Origin: Gibbula magus
Taxonomy: Eukaryota; Mollusca; Gastropoda; Trochida; Trochidae
Assembly: GCA_936450465.1 (NCBI GenBank)
Contig: OW388298.1
Coordinates: forward strand, 6,122,035 to 6,186,034
Length of the DNA stretch: 64,000 nucleotides
Reading direction: 5' to 3'
Below, one piece after another: positions 24,785 through 36,000 of this stretch. The notes below the pieces were generated by a model. The model was not told the DNA's origin. It worked only from the letters and a program-made list of their open reading frames with translations, and made no database searches. Position 1 is the stretch's first letter. Every line of letters starts with the position of its first letter. Made by a program: the position numbers and the translations under genes.

Positions 24785-26142
24785 GTCACAGCATAGTTTG
24801 TATCAAACAATTATCTCATCGTTATAACATAACCGAGTGTTATTTTGTTCCAAAACATGTTTGTCTTACTGTGCTCCACCCTTAGGAACTTATATATTTA
24901 GACTCGTCGTTACATGGCATGCAATACCCGTGGCACCAGTATATTAATAATGCTTATATAGGGCTGTAGCTAGCTGTGATAGAAAGATAATTAGATATCT
25001 GATATTACCGGATTTATTTAGAAATGCCATGAACGATTCCCATTGGAAGCTATTGGTCAATATCCGAGTGTATCCGTCTATCACAATACTCATCTCACCC
25101 CTCACCACCTGCCTCTCTAGTGCGGGGCTTGGGTGACGTGTACGAGGAAGAACTTAATATCCATGGCTTGTTCATTATTTCTTGTTCTCTGTGATATGAT
25201 ATATAAGGAGGCTTGAGAAATAATTTCATGGTAGCCGAATCAACAAATCCTGTTCTCACCTGTCATTAGTCGTATCGTTAAAACTACGGATATGTTATTG
25301 TAAGCCTGCCTCTCTCATTACTGTACATGATATCAATGTAGTCTTAACATCCCTCTAATTAATACTCAACCGCAAAAGAAACAGTAAAGATGCGTCAACA
25401 AATTTAAGTCCGAGAAGGCTATTTATGTCGATATATTCTTGTATTAATAAAATGCATACGTTTTGAAATGTGATTTCAACACCGCAAGTCTATTTGACAA
25501 GACATAAGCATAAAAGTAAAAGTGTACTCTGTCAAGACACATTTCTTCCACCGTGGGAAGTGGCTAATTAAGAAAAAGACTTTAAAAAGGTGCTTGTCGA
25601 CGGCATTTATATTACAGTTTAACTTGAACTTTCAAACCGTTTATAAGCCAGTGAACAATACATTATGAAATCTATTTCTCATAAATTCAACTTGGCAATT
25701 TAGCAATTTTTAATAATTTTTTTTTTTTTAGTATAGGCTTAGATTAGGCGCATAACCACGCGCAAAACATAACTCACAGGAAATAAGATAAAAGTATTAA
25801 ATTTTTGATTCTAACATGCTGTATTAATCTAACTTTCAATCTGACTACAAATAGAATTCACGTTGTAAGATTTTAAAAAAATTTGTTAAAGAAAAGAGTA
25901 TGTGATGGCGGTGTCATAATTGTGCAATGATACAGTGATAAAGTAGTACCGCAGGTTATTTCATGTAAACGTCAGAGTATGAAGGTTGTCCTTTTCAGCT
26001 GTCAATCTCGTGTTTATGAGAATGTAAACTGGTCACAGACCTTGTTTAATCCAATCAGCAGAGAGCATATCGCTTAAATTTCAAAGTTTGAATTTATTTG
26101 GTTTTAGCTGAATATGTTTCTGTCTGACACATCATATGAGGG
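24785..26142. other. Conserved non-coding block right of the satellite (copy A)
   Basis: Begins GTCACAGCATAGTTTGTATC and is collinear with 49,645-51,082 of copy B. It includes a receptor-upstream module copy at about 25,190-25,362, interrupted at 25,364 by a TIR-like motif (ACTCAACCGCAAAAGAAAC). No coding frame of note. The last 60 bases (26,080-26,142) contain ATGTTTCTGTCTGACAC, a degenerate copy of the module's acceptor-like end, missing from B. Confidence 0.65.
25190..25362 (+). repeat. Receptor-upstream module, downstream copy in unit A
   Basis: Contains ATATGATATATAAGGAGG, GGTAGCCGAATCAAC, CATTAGTCGTATCGTTAAAA, GTAAGCCTGCCTCTCTCATT and CATCCCTCTAATTAATAC, in the same order as the modules upstream of the GPCR. 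No receptor coding sequence follows, so it is an orphan copy. Confidence 0.6.
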
Positions 26143-26605
26143 ACTACCTTGATAATCTACCTTGTTGAACTACCTTGTTGAACTACCTTGATGAACTACT
26201 TTGATGAACTACCTTGTTGAACTACCTTGGTGAACTACTTTGATGAACTACCATGTTGAACTACCTTGTTGAACTACCTTGTTGAACTACCTTGTTGAAC
26301 TACCTTGTTGAACTACCTTGTTGAACTACCTTGTTGAACTAACTTGATGAACTACCTTGATGAACTACCTTGATGAACTACCTTGTTGAACTAACTTGAT
26401 GAACTACCTTGATGAACTACCTTGATGAACTACTTTGATTAACTACCTTGATGAACTACTTTGATGAACTACTTTGATGAACTACCTTGATGAACTAACT
26501 TGATGAACTACCTTGATTAACTACCTTGATGAACTACCTTGTTGAACTACCTTGATGAACTACCTTGATTAACTACCCTGATGAACTACATTGATGAACT
26601 TCTTG
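26143..26605 (+). repeat. 13-bp minisatellite (copy A)
   Basis: About 35 copies of CTACCTTGATGAA / CTACCTTGTTGAA with single-base variants. The counterpart in copy B (51,083-51,403) has about 24 copies, so array length changed after the duplication. Confidence 0.9.
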
Positions 26606-26675
26606 GTAATATCAACAAGATGAGTCCCTCTCTGAACATTCCTCTTTCTTTCTATCTATCTTTCTTTCATTCCTC

Positions 26676-27515
26676 ATGCTTGTAAAGTGCTTCAATCCTG
26701 AGACAGCCCAATCCATGTCCGCTACACAGGAATTGTCTGACTGCTGCAACAACATTAAGACATGGATGTCACAAAACAAGCTGAAACTGAATGATACAAA
26801 GACCGAGTGCATGCTGGTGGGGACAAAGACACGCCGTATTCAAACAGCTCTGAAGTCGATACAGATCGGTGATGCTGATATTGACCTTTCACAATCTGTC
26901 AAAGACCTTGGAGTGATGCTGGACAGCGATCTCAGCATGGATTACCATGTGAAATACATCTCAAAAATGTGTTTTCTACAGCTCAGAAACATCGGGGCCA
27001 TCAGAAAATTTCTCACAAAATATTCTGCTGTCACCCTTGTGCTGTCACTTGTCATGTCGCGCGTCGACTACGCAAATAGCCTACTTGCTGGTGCAACCTC
27101 AAACCAGATCGCACGACTTCAACGAATCCAAAACATGGCTGCCAGGATTGTGTCATTGAGAGGCAAACAAGACCATATCACTCCAGTCCTTGCAGCACTA
27201 CATTGGTTACCAGTGCAATTCGGAATAACATACAAGATACTATGCCTTGTGTATAAGTGTCTGAGAGGAGAGGCTCCAGCATATCTGTCAGAGATTCTGA
27301 AGCACTACCAGCCAGTGAGATCACTTCGATCCGAGTCAAAATTTCTACTACTGGTTCCAAAGGTCAACTCTGTCAAACATGGCCAACGATCATTCTCCTA
27401 CGCTGCTGCCACTGAATGGAACAAACTACCCACTGACCTGAAAACCTCTACATCTTTTCACTCCTTTAAGCGAGCTCTCAAAACTCACCTCTTCAAACAA
27501 GCCTTTTCAATATAG
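26676..27515 (+). pseudogene. LINE reverse transcriptase, C-terminal part
   Basis: 279-codon open frame. The ATG and second codon (26,676-26,681) are host flank; element sequence begins at the third codon (VKCFNPETAQSMSATQELSD), just past where the catalytic (Y/F)ADD box would be, so the polymerase active site is missing. It then matches the thumb and C-terminal region of CR1/L2/Rex-like elements: KLKLNDTKTECMLVG, VKDLGVMLDSDLSMDYHVK, ALHWLPVQFGITYKILCLVY, GEAPAYLSE, RSFSYAAATEWNKLPTDL, FKRALKTHLFKQAF. The retained part has no stops, which points to a young insertion. It cannot encode a working polymerase. Confidence 0.9.
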
Positions 27516-27596
27516 AGACTTATACATGGCGCCATGAGCATGCACTGCGCATGGAGCTGTGCGCAATAGAAATGGACTATTATTATTATTATTATT
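26682..27596 (+). mobile_element. 5'-truncated Jockey-superclade LINE, only in copy A
   Basis: A 915-bp insertion defined by comparison with copy B, where CATGCTT joins ATCACCAGTTGC directly (51,477-51,492). It starts inside reverse transcriptase and ends in an (ATT)n tail (27,577-27,599) after a short GC-rich 3' UTR (GCGCATGGAGCTGTGCGCAA). No clear target duplication is visible, because the tail merges with the flank. It inserted after the segmental duplication, or was lost precisely from B, which is much less likely. Confidence 0.9.
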
Positions 27597-27785
27597 ATCA
27601 CCAGTTGCTGACGTAATCGTACAATTAGTTTCTCGCTATATTCAATACTTACATTTCATATTATTGAATACTTTATTTATACTATGTAATTATTTCTGTC
27701 TAAATCATTTCATGTACATGAAGTTCATTTATTGAATAAACATTCACTTGCCTTCCAATCACTCTCAACCTCGTATTCCTTATGT

Positions 27786-28610
27786 ATATTACATAATACA
27801 CTAAACGCCAAAAGAAACCCCACTTTTTTTAAAAATAACTTTTTTAAGTATCAAAGAGATATGAGAAATGATTGGCTCAAAATAAAGCTAAATAATGTAG
27901 CTTAATGCTAATTACACGTTTAAAATTCCTGATGGTTTAATAGTGTGGTTAAATGCAGCTTGCTTTAGAAGTTTAAAATTTATAAATGTGATTTAGATGT
28001 CCAGAAGAAGTTGAAAGTAAACTTTTACTTTTAAGACTAGACAAAAGGCTGTATGCTTTACATCATAACCCCCAAACGAGGAAACTTACTGATGTTGAGT
28101 AAGTTTAAGTGTGAAACTTATGAAATATATATTCTAGTATTTACAGATCTTTTCTCGTAATTTACCTCAGTGAAAACGAGTTTACTGTGTTGTCAAATGA
28201 CTTAATAGTATTTAGGAACACATATGATTATTAAAAATGAACATTTTGGCTTGAAAATGAAAACTTTTCATTTTTTTGTTTATCACCCAAACGCATTATC
28301 ATTCAAATATAGCAAAATTCAAGCAGTATTTGCATGAACTGAATGCGATAGTGTGATATGGCACACATGTACGAAATCATGCCGCGATTGACAAGAGGAG
28401 AAAGAGAAAGAACTCTGGGAATGTTGCAGATGGGATCGACCAACAACGATGTTGCCAATGCGTTTGGATGTCACCGCCAGAGCTATCTTCAGAATGGAGT
28501 CACCGCTGATAGGACTGATAGGCTTGATGACGGTCATACGGCTACATCCAAATGCATTGGTAATTTCATACTACATATCTACACTATATAAACTGAACAG
28601 CAAAAAAAAC
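27786..28610 (+). mobile_element. Decayed Tc1-like DNA transposon remnant (copy A)
   Basis: Bounded on the left by a TIR-like motif, ACTAAACGCCAAAAGAAAC (near 27,800). A transposase N-terminal fragment follows about 550 bp later (28,358). The sequence then breaks at ACTGAACAGCAAAAAAAACG (near 28,590), a second motif of the same kind in the same orientation. The counterpart is 51,683-52,500 in copy B. No right-hand inverted end was found, so the boundaries are uncertain. Confidence 0.45.
28358..28500 (+). pseudogene. Tc1-like transposase N-terminal fragment (copy A)
   Basis: Reads MAHMYEIMPRLTRGERERTL, then GMLQMGSTNNDVANAFGCHR. This fits the first helix-turn-helix of Tc1/mariner-type transposases (a ...R..GM...G.S..DVA..FG.HR pattern). 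It degenerates after YLQNGVT and stops; no catalytic domain follows. Copy B (52,244-52,390) has the same fragment with its own deletion after the HR box. Confidence 0.6.
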
Positions 28611-28884
28611 GCGAGTTGAAATGATTATAGTTTCTGTTTGCATATCAGCCCATGGTTTGTCATATCATTAGTAAATGTCAGATAACAAGTGGAACTATGA
28701 AGAGTATAGATGGTTACCATTGCAAAGTCAAATGGTATCAGTTCGCGAAAATGCATGTCACATGTTGTCGTAGTAACATGATCTGCCTGGGAAATTTCAA
28801 TTATTCGTGCTGTAATCCGAGACTTGCTCTGTGAAAAGGACTCAAACTTGCGACTCTAGTCATAATGTTTAAGAAGTCAATGCT

Positions 28885-29328
28885 TTGCAACATAAACGTG
28901 AACTTTTCGGAAACTGGGATATTGGCCGACTGCATGCTGTACAGTTGGCAAAGAGTGTAAATGTGCTCGTGGAACACCTTGGTACTGACAAGGAATACAA
29001 TACCTTGAAGTTTTACCAAACTGAGACCCATATAACCATTCTGAATGAAATTCAAAAAGATGCCATACCGTCAACATCAGCAAAGACAGGGTTTTTGCAC
29101 CAATTGCATTTAAAAGCAAAGTGGGCCCCTTATCATCTGAATAGAAATGTGGGTATTTTCCCAAAGAATGACTACACAGGCAGACTACAGAAGTTCGACA
29201 AAAGTGTTGACGTATCGTTATGTCTGCATGCTGTCCATCACGTTATTTGCTCAATACAGCGTTATCAGTACTTACGAAATTGTTTCAGTGGACTGGTGTT
29301 TATTTTGCTGTTCAGTAGATATATATAG
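28885..29328 (+). CDS. Unidentified 147-codon open frame
   Basis: Starts MQHKRELFGNWDIGRLHAVQ and continues KSVNVLVEHLGTDKEYNTLK, TETHITILNEIQKDAIPSTS. I do not recognise it. Copy B keeps the first 73 codons before the BEL element cuts it. Over that stretch there are six differences, four of them amino-acid changes and two silent, which does not look like purifying selection. No signal peptide, membrane helix or catalytic motif is visible. It may be a relic of the adjoining DNA transposon or chance. Confidence 0.25.
   Translation: MQHKRELFGNWDIGRLHAVQLAKSVNVLVEHLGTDKEYNTLKFYQTETHITILNEIQKDAIPSTSAKTGFLHQLHLKAKWAPYHLNRNVGIFPKNDYTGRLQKFDKSVDVSLCLHAVHHVICSIQRYQYLRNCFSGLVFILLFSRYI
29105..29178. 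other. 74-bp segment lost from copy B at the BEL insertion
   Basis: Between the shared left flank (ending TTTTTGCACCAAT) and the shared right flank (starting GGCAGACTACAGAAG), copy A has 74 bp that are absent in B, where the BEL element sits. This measures the host deletion that came with the loss of the BEL 5' end. Confidence 0.85.
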
Positions 29329-29349
29329 TATGTACGTCACCTTGTTGAG

Positions 29350-30450
29350 ATTACAATTCATCTACATAGTATAGCTTGCACAAGAAACCTACATATTGAC
29401 TTTCAAGGTGTAAACTCTACATAAATGCTCATAATAATGCAAATGCTGAGTGTACTTCAACCATCTGTATAATCTCGGAATTTAGTGTCCATATATTAGG
29501 TTCATTGTACGTTATGTACGTGTATCTGACTTTTCATAAGATTGACATGGCTTCTATAATTATTAACATAAAGTTAATGCATTGAGTTAGGCCTTATTAA
29601 AAGTTTTGCAACTTAAAAAGGTTGTCTGCTCGGGAAAGCAACACTAGAAAACTACAGATTGTCGCGAGGGCCACACGTCATGTAAGCTCCTCGTTGCCGC
29701 GAAAGCCACGATTGATTGCGGGATGATTACCGTTTATCAAAGTAGCGCCACCCATTGATAGATAATGAGCTCATTTTAACAAAAATGTTGCCATGGCCCA
29801 CTATGGGGTGAAAACATCAATTAAATATGAAACTCGCCTCTCCTGTGCCTTCCTACAATATGGTAATACGAAGTAAAAAGACTGCAAAAAAATAATAGTT
29901 TATTATATACCGTTATTCAACATTGAACAGCGCTCCCTACCATTGCCGGCTGAGCCACATTAATACGATCAGAAAACGTTCTCATTGCCGGGAACGCTAC
30001 ATGTTCTTACATGTGGCTCTCCCGGATTGCAACCCGTATCAATGTGTGCATTTTGCACAGTAAGATTAAGTGGTTCAACACTGACCTGAGAACCCAATAG
30101 AAACCGCGGCCGTTATTCACAGTTATACTGAGATTCTTATCTTTATTGCAAAATAGTTTTACACACCATGCAGCATTGACAACTACTCTACACGTTTGCT
30201 TATTTTATTAACTATGGAAAATATTGCTAATGATAAAATCAAAAACATCATCGATAACAACAACATTTTTTGGAACAGTTCAAAATTTCACAGATTGCAT
30301 TCTCAACATCCTTGAAACTATATCATATTACATACCACCAAGAAATTTGAAGAATTATAAAGGAAAGAGTGTTCTCTCCCACTCTCTTACTTTGATTCCG
30401 AAAAGTAACTATAATAAAACAAGCAGATCGAGTTGGCTGTATCCCTACAA
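29350..30450. other. Conserved non-coding tail of the duplication (copy A)
   Basis: Collinear with 58,540-59,825. It contains a relatively GC-rich block (29,640-29,760; TTGTCGCGAGGGCCACACGT, TCGTTGCCGCGAAAGCCACG) and an inverted repeat at about 29,948-30,026: GAGCCACAT pairs with ATGTGGCTC, flanked by CCGG on both sides. Homology with copy B ends at GAGTTGGCTGTATCCC, about 30,446. No gene recognised. Confidence 0.6.
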
Positions 30451-32380
30451 AGTGGAAAACAAATTAAAATTGTAAATCCTTGGAAACAGGGCAAAGCATC
30501 ATTGACGGGACGATACAGACATACAAACAAATGGACAAAGCTCATTTCTATATCCCCCAACTTCGTTTGACGGGGATGATAATAAGAAGCGAATTATCTC
30601 AATGAAATATGATATGTCTATGATGGCAGTGGAGAGCTCAAGAAATGTTTTATCTTCATTTAAAGAAGAAGGAAATATTCCAGAACTTGAAATAATTTTA
30701 TGGCTGTTTTATTTATGCTGAAATTTATCAGAAAACTGTAAAACATAACCCTTGTCAATCAATTTGCATCCTGAAGTACATGTAGTGTTGTTGCTGAAAA
30801 TAACAATTTCATGCTTATCGATTCGTTAACGTTACAATGTAATTATGTAAAAGTAAAATTAGTGACAATGCACAGCGATTGACGCCCGTCATTCAGTCAC
30901 ATGTAATTTTGGAAACTTATTTGGAGTAGACGATAGGACAACATTTGGTTGAGAATGATTACTGGGTCATCTGTGCATGTAAATGAGACGTGAAAATTCA
31001 GTTTCGGATGTTGCTCGACTTTCATTTGAAACTAGTTATCATATATACTCGGCGATAGGGGCTGAATTGCAAGTTAAGTGTTATCAGCATATATCGCATT
31101 CAGCACGTATTTACACTAAATAAAGTATCTTGAAACAGAATGGGTGCCTCGTCATACATATAGTGTACATATTATTTGAACAAATAAACTTACATTTTTA
31201 TAAATGTTAGCAGAATGGAGTCATTTAAGTGGATTAGTAAAGATTTTCATAACCTCATATAACTTAACCGATTGTAACCTACGTACATTGAAGGCGAATA
31301 TCTTATTTTCATCACACTAACGGTACTAATGCTATTTTACTGGCGTTAGAATAACTTTTTCTAAACGAAATAGTTATTTACTAGAGACAAAGAACCATGA
31401 ATGAATCATTAATATGCTTTCAATGAAACAATGATAAAAAAAAGGGCTGGTACATCTAAAGTATGTCTATGGAAGGATCTGTGTGTACGGGGGTAAACAC
31501 ACTGTGTTAACGCAGATCTCTCTTGTAAGTGACATGGATTTTAAGCTCTGTTTGTTCTTTTCTTCCTGACCCCATATCGATGTGGATGTGTGACAGGGGG
31601 TCCACCCCAAAATCTTTAAAAGACTTCTTCTTCAAAACGATTTGATACAGAGAGCTAACATTTTCACATGTTAACAATCTGGGGCTAATCATGCTGCTCT
31701 CATATCTAAACATGTATAATTTAGCAAATTTGCTGTGCGTTGTCGTGATTGTTTAGCAGAGTGTGTAAAAACCAAAATGCAGAAAGGTAAATGCTAATTC
31801 TTTTAGTTGTGTTATTCCCTCAATCAGTTCCTATCATTCACTATGATGACAAATAATGATGATAAGTAAACATTCCTTCAATTAAACCACCATGAAAATG
31901 AACATCTACATGACATGGAATGACAGTATACCAAATTTAGTGAGGATTTGTCAAGTAGTTTTAGAGTTATGCTCAGACGTCAACGCCAATGCCAACGCCA
32001 ATGACAATGACAATGTCATTTAAAGGCATAACATGTTTGCATGAAGCATCAGTTTATTAATATACAATGCATCCTGTCCACTATACCACACACCCAAACA
32101 TTTAGGTATGAAGAGCTAAAAATCGGAATATGTTTATTAATTATCATCAGTGTTAAATTGTTGCTAAACTACGCTTACACGGTGATATTATTTTGAAAGA
32201 ACTAATTAGGTGTACACATCTATAGTAATCTACAAAAATATATTTCAAATTTAAGAAATAATAGCAAAATCATTCAAGTCTTAAAGGAAAGATTTGGTCA
32301 GCTCCATTAACTTGTCATCTTTGATGGGCATTCTAGTAGTTGAGGTGATGAAGAATGAAGGACAATATTATCGATACACA
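30451..32380. other. No gene seen; right flank of copy A
   Basis: AT-rich unique DNA beyond the duplication boundary. The only feature noted is a short low-complexity run near 31,980-32,020 (GTCAACGCCAATGCCAACGC, then ATGACAATGACAATG). It follows CAGTATACCAAATTTAGTGA, a combination that looks like a dispersed repeat end. A 68-codon minus-strand frame at 31,507-31,713 has no recognisable content. Confidence 0.5.
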
Positions 32381-32389
32381 ACTTCTTTA

Positions 32390-33049
32390 TTCTGTATAGG
32401 CGACGTTTCGACATAGATACTAATGTCGTTGTCAAGCAGGTTCCCAGGGTTTATATACAAGTAGTGTTTATACAATAGAGGAGGATGAGAAGATTTTGAG
32501 TTGTTATTACAGTAGATAGGCTTAATGTACACATATTGAGTAAATTAGAAACCAGAAAGAATGATTTACAGTGTTTATACAGCAGGTGAGGTTGATGTAC
32601 ACAGCTTGTTAAGGAGATTAAGTCTATGTTGATGTACACAGCTTGTTAAGGATATTGTTGGCAAGATGTTTATTGATTATTGGGGGTAATTAGGAAATGT
32701 ACACTGCAATATGGTGATGAAGATGAGGTAAATATGAATATGAGTTGATTAAAGTAGCAAGTGATGGTAGGCGTTTGGGATGTAGTATCCTTCGTCTCTG
32801 TTCAGGGTTGGTGCTATTAATTGTTTTCTTAATGTGGATGGCTTCACGGTATTTCCTTACTTTGTAGTTGGCCTGGTTCTTTTCTAGGACTTTGATGTTG
32901 CTCCAGTTGATGTTGTGGTCTGGGTTGGTTTTGGTGTGGTCAGAAGGACTTGGAGTCGTTTTTCTGACAGATGCTTGGTCTCCCTTAATTCTGAGGGTCA
33001 ATGGTCTGGATGTTTCACCGACGTAGTATTTATGTTCAGGTTTAGACAC
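32390..33049 (-). mobile_element. Penelope-like element, 3' fragment
   Basis: Minus-strand fragment with a GIY-YIG nuclease part at 32,690-33,049, followed downstream by a terminal-repeat-like block. There, on the minus strand, CGACATTAGTATCTATGTCG (a 6-bp stem with 8-base loop) leads into GAAACGTCGCC, a layout typical of Penelope/Neptune pseudo-LTRs. The reverse transcriptase is absent, so the element is 5'-truncated at about 33,050. Confidence 0.72.
32690..33049 (-). pseudogene. GIY-YIG endonuclease domain of a Penelope-like element
   Basis: 119-codon frame with KYYVGETSRPLTLRIKGDQA (the YVG half of the GIY-YIG signature followed by the conserved Arg), then HNINWSNIKVLEK, and KVRKYREAIHIKKTINSTNP, whose Glu is in the position of the metal-binding Glu. 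It ends RRRILHPKRLPSLATLI, the usual C-terminus of Penelope-like ORFs. In intact elements the domain nicks target DNA for reverse transcription. The first GIY half and all of the RT are missing. Confidence 0.8.
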
Positions 33050-33187
33050 ACCATGTCATTTATCAAAATCATTCTTATGTTATGTGAATCCAAAAGCCCA
33101 GTCAAATGGAAAAAAAATGAATGAAACCAGGGATGTGTTCAAGAAAGGTTTCAAAGTATTCCCTAAATTAGCGATTACTTTTAGAAG

Positions 33188-33272
33188 CTCTCTTGAACGC
33201 GATTGCTCAATGTAGCGCTACGTAGCAAGGCGAGTAAACTTCGATTAATATGCACCGTGTCGTTCAAGAGAG
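33188..33272. repeat. Perfect 12-bp inverted repeat with palindromic core
   Basis: CTCTCTTGAACG at 33,188-33,199 pairs with CGTTCAAGAGAG at 33,261-33,272. Between them is the palindrome GTAGCGCTAC (33,212-33,221). Two more AGCGCTACT words follow at 33,276-33,300. It could be a small foldback element or MITE end. No target duplication identified. Confidence 0.6.
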
Positions 33273-33552
33273 AAAGAGCGCTACTTGAGCGCTACTAGAG
33301 CAATCAATGAGTGGTTATAAGCACTTGCTGTTATGGAACGGATTTCAGTATTGACTGTTACGACAGATAAAGGTTGACATGTGAAATGTGACTTTTGTCT
33401 TCGATTCAAACATGCACACTTAATATTAGAGTCATCACTTTTCATCGATTTATCGCTCTTCCACTTTATACGATGATGTAACGTGTTGGAGCTTCACCAC
33501 ATGGTTCAAAAGTGTGCAAGAAAGTATGTGATTAAAATCCGAGCCAATCAGT
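33273..33552. other. No gene seen
   Basis: Short unique stretch between the inverted repeat and the TCA microsatellite. No coding content recognised. Confidence 0.5.
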
Positions 33553-33556
33553 TTCA

Positions 33557-33587
<31 letters not shown>

Positions 33588-33632
33588 ACATCAACATCAA
33601 CATCAATATCATCATCATCACAATCACCCTCA
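33553..33632 (+). repeat. (TCA)n microsatellite
   Basis: Interrupted TCA/ATC repeat (CATTCATCATCATCATCATC, with CAACAT and CAATAT variants). It creates a poly-Ser open frame (33,483-33,788) with no other protein-like content. Confidence 0.9.
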
Positions 33633-34148
33633 TATTCTCTAGAGTCGACTCCACCTTTGGGTGAAATACATACAATGCTAACGCCATCAAAATATTACAT
33701 TGTGTACACCATAAATTTAACTAAGACTCAGAAAGGATATAAGCCACCTCATCTACCCCCACCCCACCTCATCTATATAAAGATATAACAAATATAAAGA
33801 GATGGCTCTATTTGGGGTATATTTGTGGAAACAAACTTCGAGAAGACATTCCTGTGTACACCTGTATGTTTCTAACACACTATTAATGCATAATCCAGGA
33901 TATACATATTACTGAGAGTAATATTTGTATGGCTTTATAAGATATATAAATAAGGAGAAGTGATGCCACTGATCGGCGCTGGCGAGTGGAACTTGTTGAT
34001 TTGATGACAATTTATATGCTACTTTGTGAATAATTTATCAATACATATGTTGTGTTAATACATGAAGGTGTAAGAATATACCTCGATGTTCATAATAAAA
34101 GTTGTTATCACGGGTTGTAGTCAAAAGGGCCGAAAGACACAAGTGGCG

Positions 34149-34312
34149 AAGGTCAAAAGGGCGTGGTGAGGTTAAATGGGTTCGTTGAGGGTTAAAAGGG
34201 CGTGGTGAAGGTCAAAGGGGTGTGGTGAAGGTCAAAAGGGTGTGGTGAAGGTTAAAAGGGCGTTGTGAAGGTTAAAAGGGCGTGGTGAAGGTTAAAAGGG
34301 CGTGGTGAACTG
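34149..34312 (+). repeat. 20-bp minisatellite
   Basis: About eight copies of AAAAGGGCGTGGTGAAGGTT with variants (GTCAAAGGGGTGTGGTGAAG). A purine-rich strand bias is clear. Confidence 0.88.
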
Positions 34313-34343
34313 TGAAATGATGTGGAAGATGTTTATGATGTTT

Positions 34344-35311
34344 ATTATATTTATAGAATATATATCTTATAATATGAAATATTTCATATCAATTATTATA
34401 GTATTTTATATGAAAAAATGTTTATGCATACCTTCAACAGTGTTGTTAGTGCACACTCTGTGAAGATGGAATGTTTCAACCACTGTCTGTACATGCAGCT
34501 GCACGGCTCGACCAACTTCTCGGTTGAATCTTTGCTCTTAGCTGTTTAGAGACTTGTCCGATGTGTGCTGCATATGTTATCAATGACTGCTTGTGATCCA
34601 AATATATATTTGCCTCTTATCAAAGTTGTTAAAACTTCCTTGGAAGGTACCATCTTCCGCACGCAGCGGATCACATTTGCACTTTTAGAAAATACATAGT
34701 GCATATATGTGTCCCGATGCGTGCGGCAGATGGGAAGGTACTGGTTTGAATTACATTTGGTTATCTCAAAACTGTGCAAATAGAATGTGGCTTAAAGGTA
34801 CCGTTAAATCTGTATTGTGTAACCAGTTTTTACAATGCTGGAACGATTCTAAATCTAAGTCTTCCAAAGGCTACTACTATAATAGTTTTAAACAATCCCC
34901 AAATCTAGAAGAATACCTATTACAATGTCAATTAAATGTTCGCATTTGGTTTACTAGAATTATAACTTATAATCTTGACTTCCTATTGAAATTGGAAGAT
35001 GGTATAATGTTAACAAAGTAATATTTACATTTTGTAATAGTGCTCTTGGTGATGAGGCTCATCTTCTGCTGTTTTGTCCATATTTTAATAATATAAGAAG
35101 GTAATTTTTACGACATTATTATTGTAATAACCCTTCTATAGAGAAATTCATATTTCTTAAGTCCTGTAGCATAACGCACTACTGTGGAAAGTTTGTAACC
35201 TTGTAAAAACTTGTCAACGTATGCTAATATAATAATATTGTACATTGTCATTATTTCTTTATGTCACTTTTGTGAACCTTATGAGAATAAACCATTTATT
35301 AATTAATTAAT
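34344..35311 (+). repeat. Duplicated 0.97-kb block, first copy
   Basis: ATTATATTTATAGAATATAT at 34,344 marks the start of a block repeated at 36,001-36,965. It holds TTTCAACCACTGTCTGTACA, the CATCTTCCGCACGCA hairpin arm (34,649) that pairs with TGCGTGCGGCAGATG (34,719), a LINE C-terminal relic and the tail AATAAACC(ATTT)ATTAATTAATTAA. The two copies differ by small indels (for example TAATAACCC versus TTAACCC). Confidence 0.85.
34707..35115 (+). pseudogene. Non-LTR retrotransposon ORF2 C-terminus, first copy
   Basis: Frame MCPDACGRWEGTGLNYIWLS, then NRMWLKGTVKSVLCNQFLQC, NVRIWFTRIITYNLD. After a frameshift near 34,990 it continues FCNSALGDEAHLLLFCPYFN. The Cys-x(n)-His-x4-Cys arrangement after a TR.RT.NHKLPIE.GRW block is a C-terminal feature of several non-LTR retrotransposons. 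No RT core remains. It shares its start with the second copy at 36,360. Confidence 0.65.
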
Positions 35312-35329
35312 TCATTCATTCATTCATTT

Positions 35330-35552
35330 ATACTGCCAACCCCTTTTTACGCTATTTATCTGCCAAGACCTGCTATTATATTCGTGTTGCGAGAAAGAAC
35401 TGTTTATATGTTCATTACCTTTGTTTCTTAAGCTTTTATCTATGTATACATTTACCTTTATCATAATCTTTTCCTTTGTATTATTTTTTATCAGCCTTTT
35501 TGGTTTACTGCTGTTTATTGCAATTTAATGTATTTGTATCCCTAAATCGCAC
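35330..35552. other. AT-rich DNA after LINE tail
   Basis: Follows the (ATTC)n tail at 35,311-35,330. Thymine-rich and without recognisable coding content. Confidence 0.4.
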
Positions 35553-35998
35553 TTTCAATTGCCTTCAACTGTTCTTTGTGATAAGTGCTGTTATGTATGC
35601 TATTATTGTTTGGTACCTTTTGTTTGGTGTGTGTAAGGCTCCGAATTTTGTTTCTGTGAACGTCACTACTTTGACATGTATATATGTATGTTTGTAGGGA
35701 GCGGCATTCAGATAAGCAAAGATTTTCTTGTTTGCCAATCTCACCACTTTTCTGTAAATAAATATGTTTAAACCATACAAGTCGCATTCTTCCATCTTTG
35801 CTTTCACTCGAAAACTCCACTTAGACGGCAACTCGCCCATCTCTCCGACCACGTTTATTTAATCTACATATGTTTGCCTGATTCTGCTGTCCATGCATGC
35901 AAGTTCCTTTGAGTCCATGACTGTCAAACTGTTCATGCGTAAAAAGAATATTTGTATTAAAATACTTTTTTTTGGTAAAATTATAATGCAAATTGTAA
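35553..35998 (+). repeat. Repeat block related to 37,588-37,978
   Basis: Starts TTTCAATTGCCTTCAACTGT and ends ATAATGCAAATTGTAA. The second copy at 37,588 is about 55 bp shorter. Near 35,698-35,750 it contains GAGCGGCATTCAGATAAGCA followed by CTTGTTTGCCAATCTCACC, a stem-loop of the type found at LINE 3' ends (compare 40,315-40,359). I read it as a LINE 3' UTR copied twice. Confidence 0.6.
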
Positions 35999-36000
35999 TT

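Noticed and set aside
31507..31713. 68-codon minus-strand frame
   Set aside because: No recognisable motif, no paralogue in the window and no supporting signals.
33483..33788. Serine-rich open frame
   Set aside because: Produced by the (TCA)n microsatellite; flanking residues show no domain.
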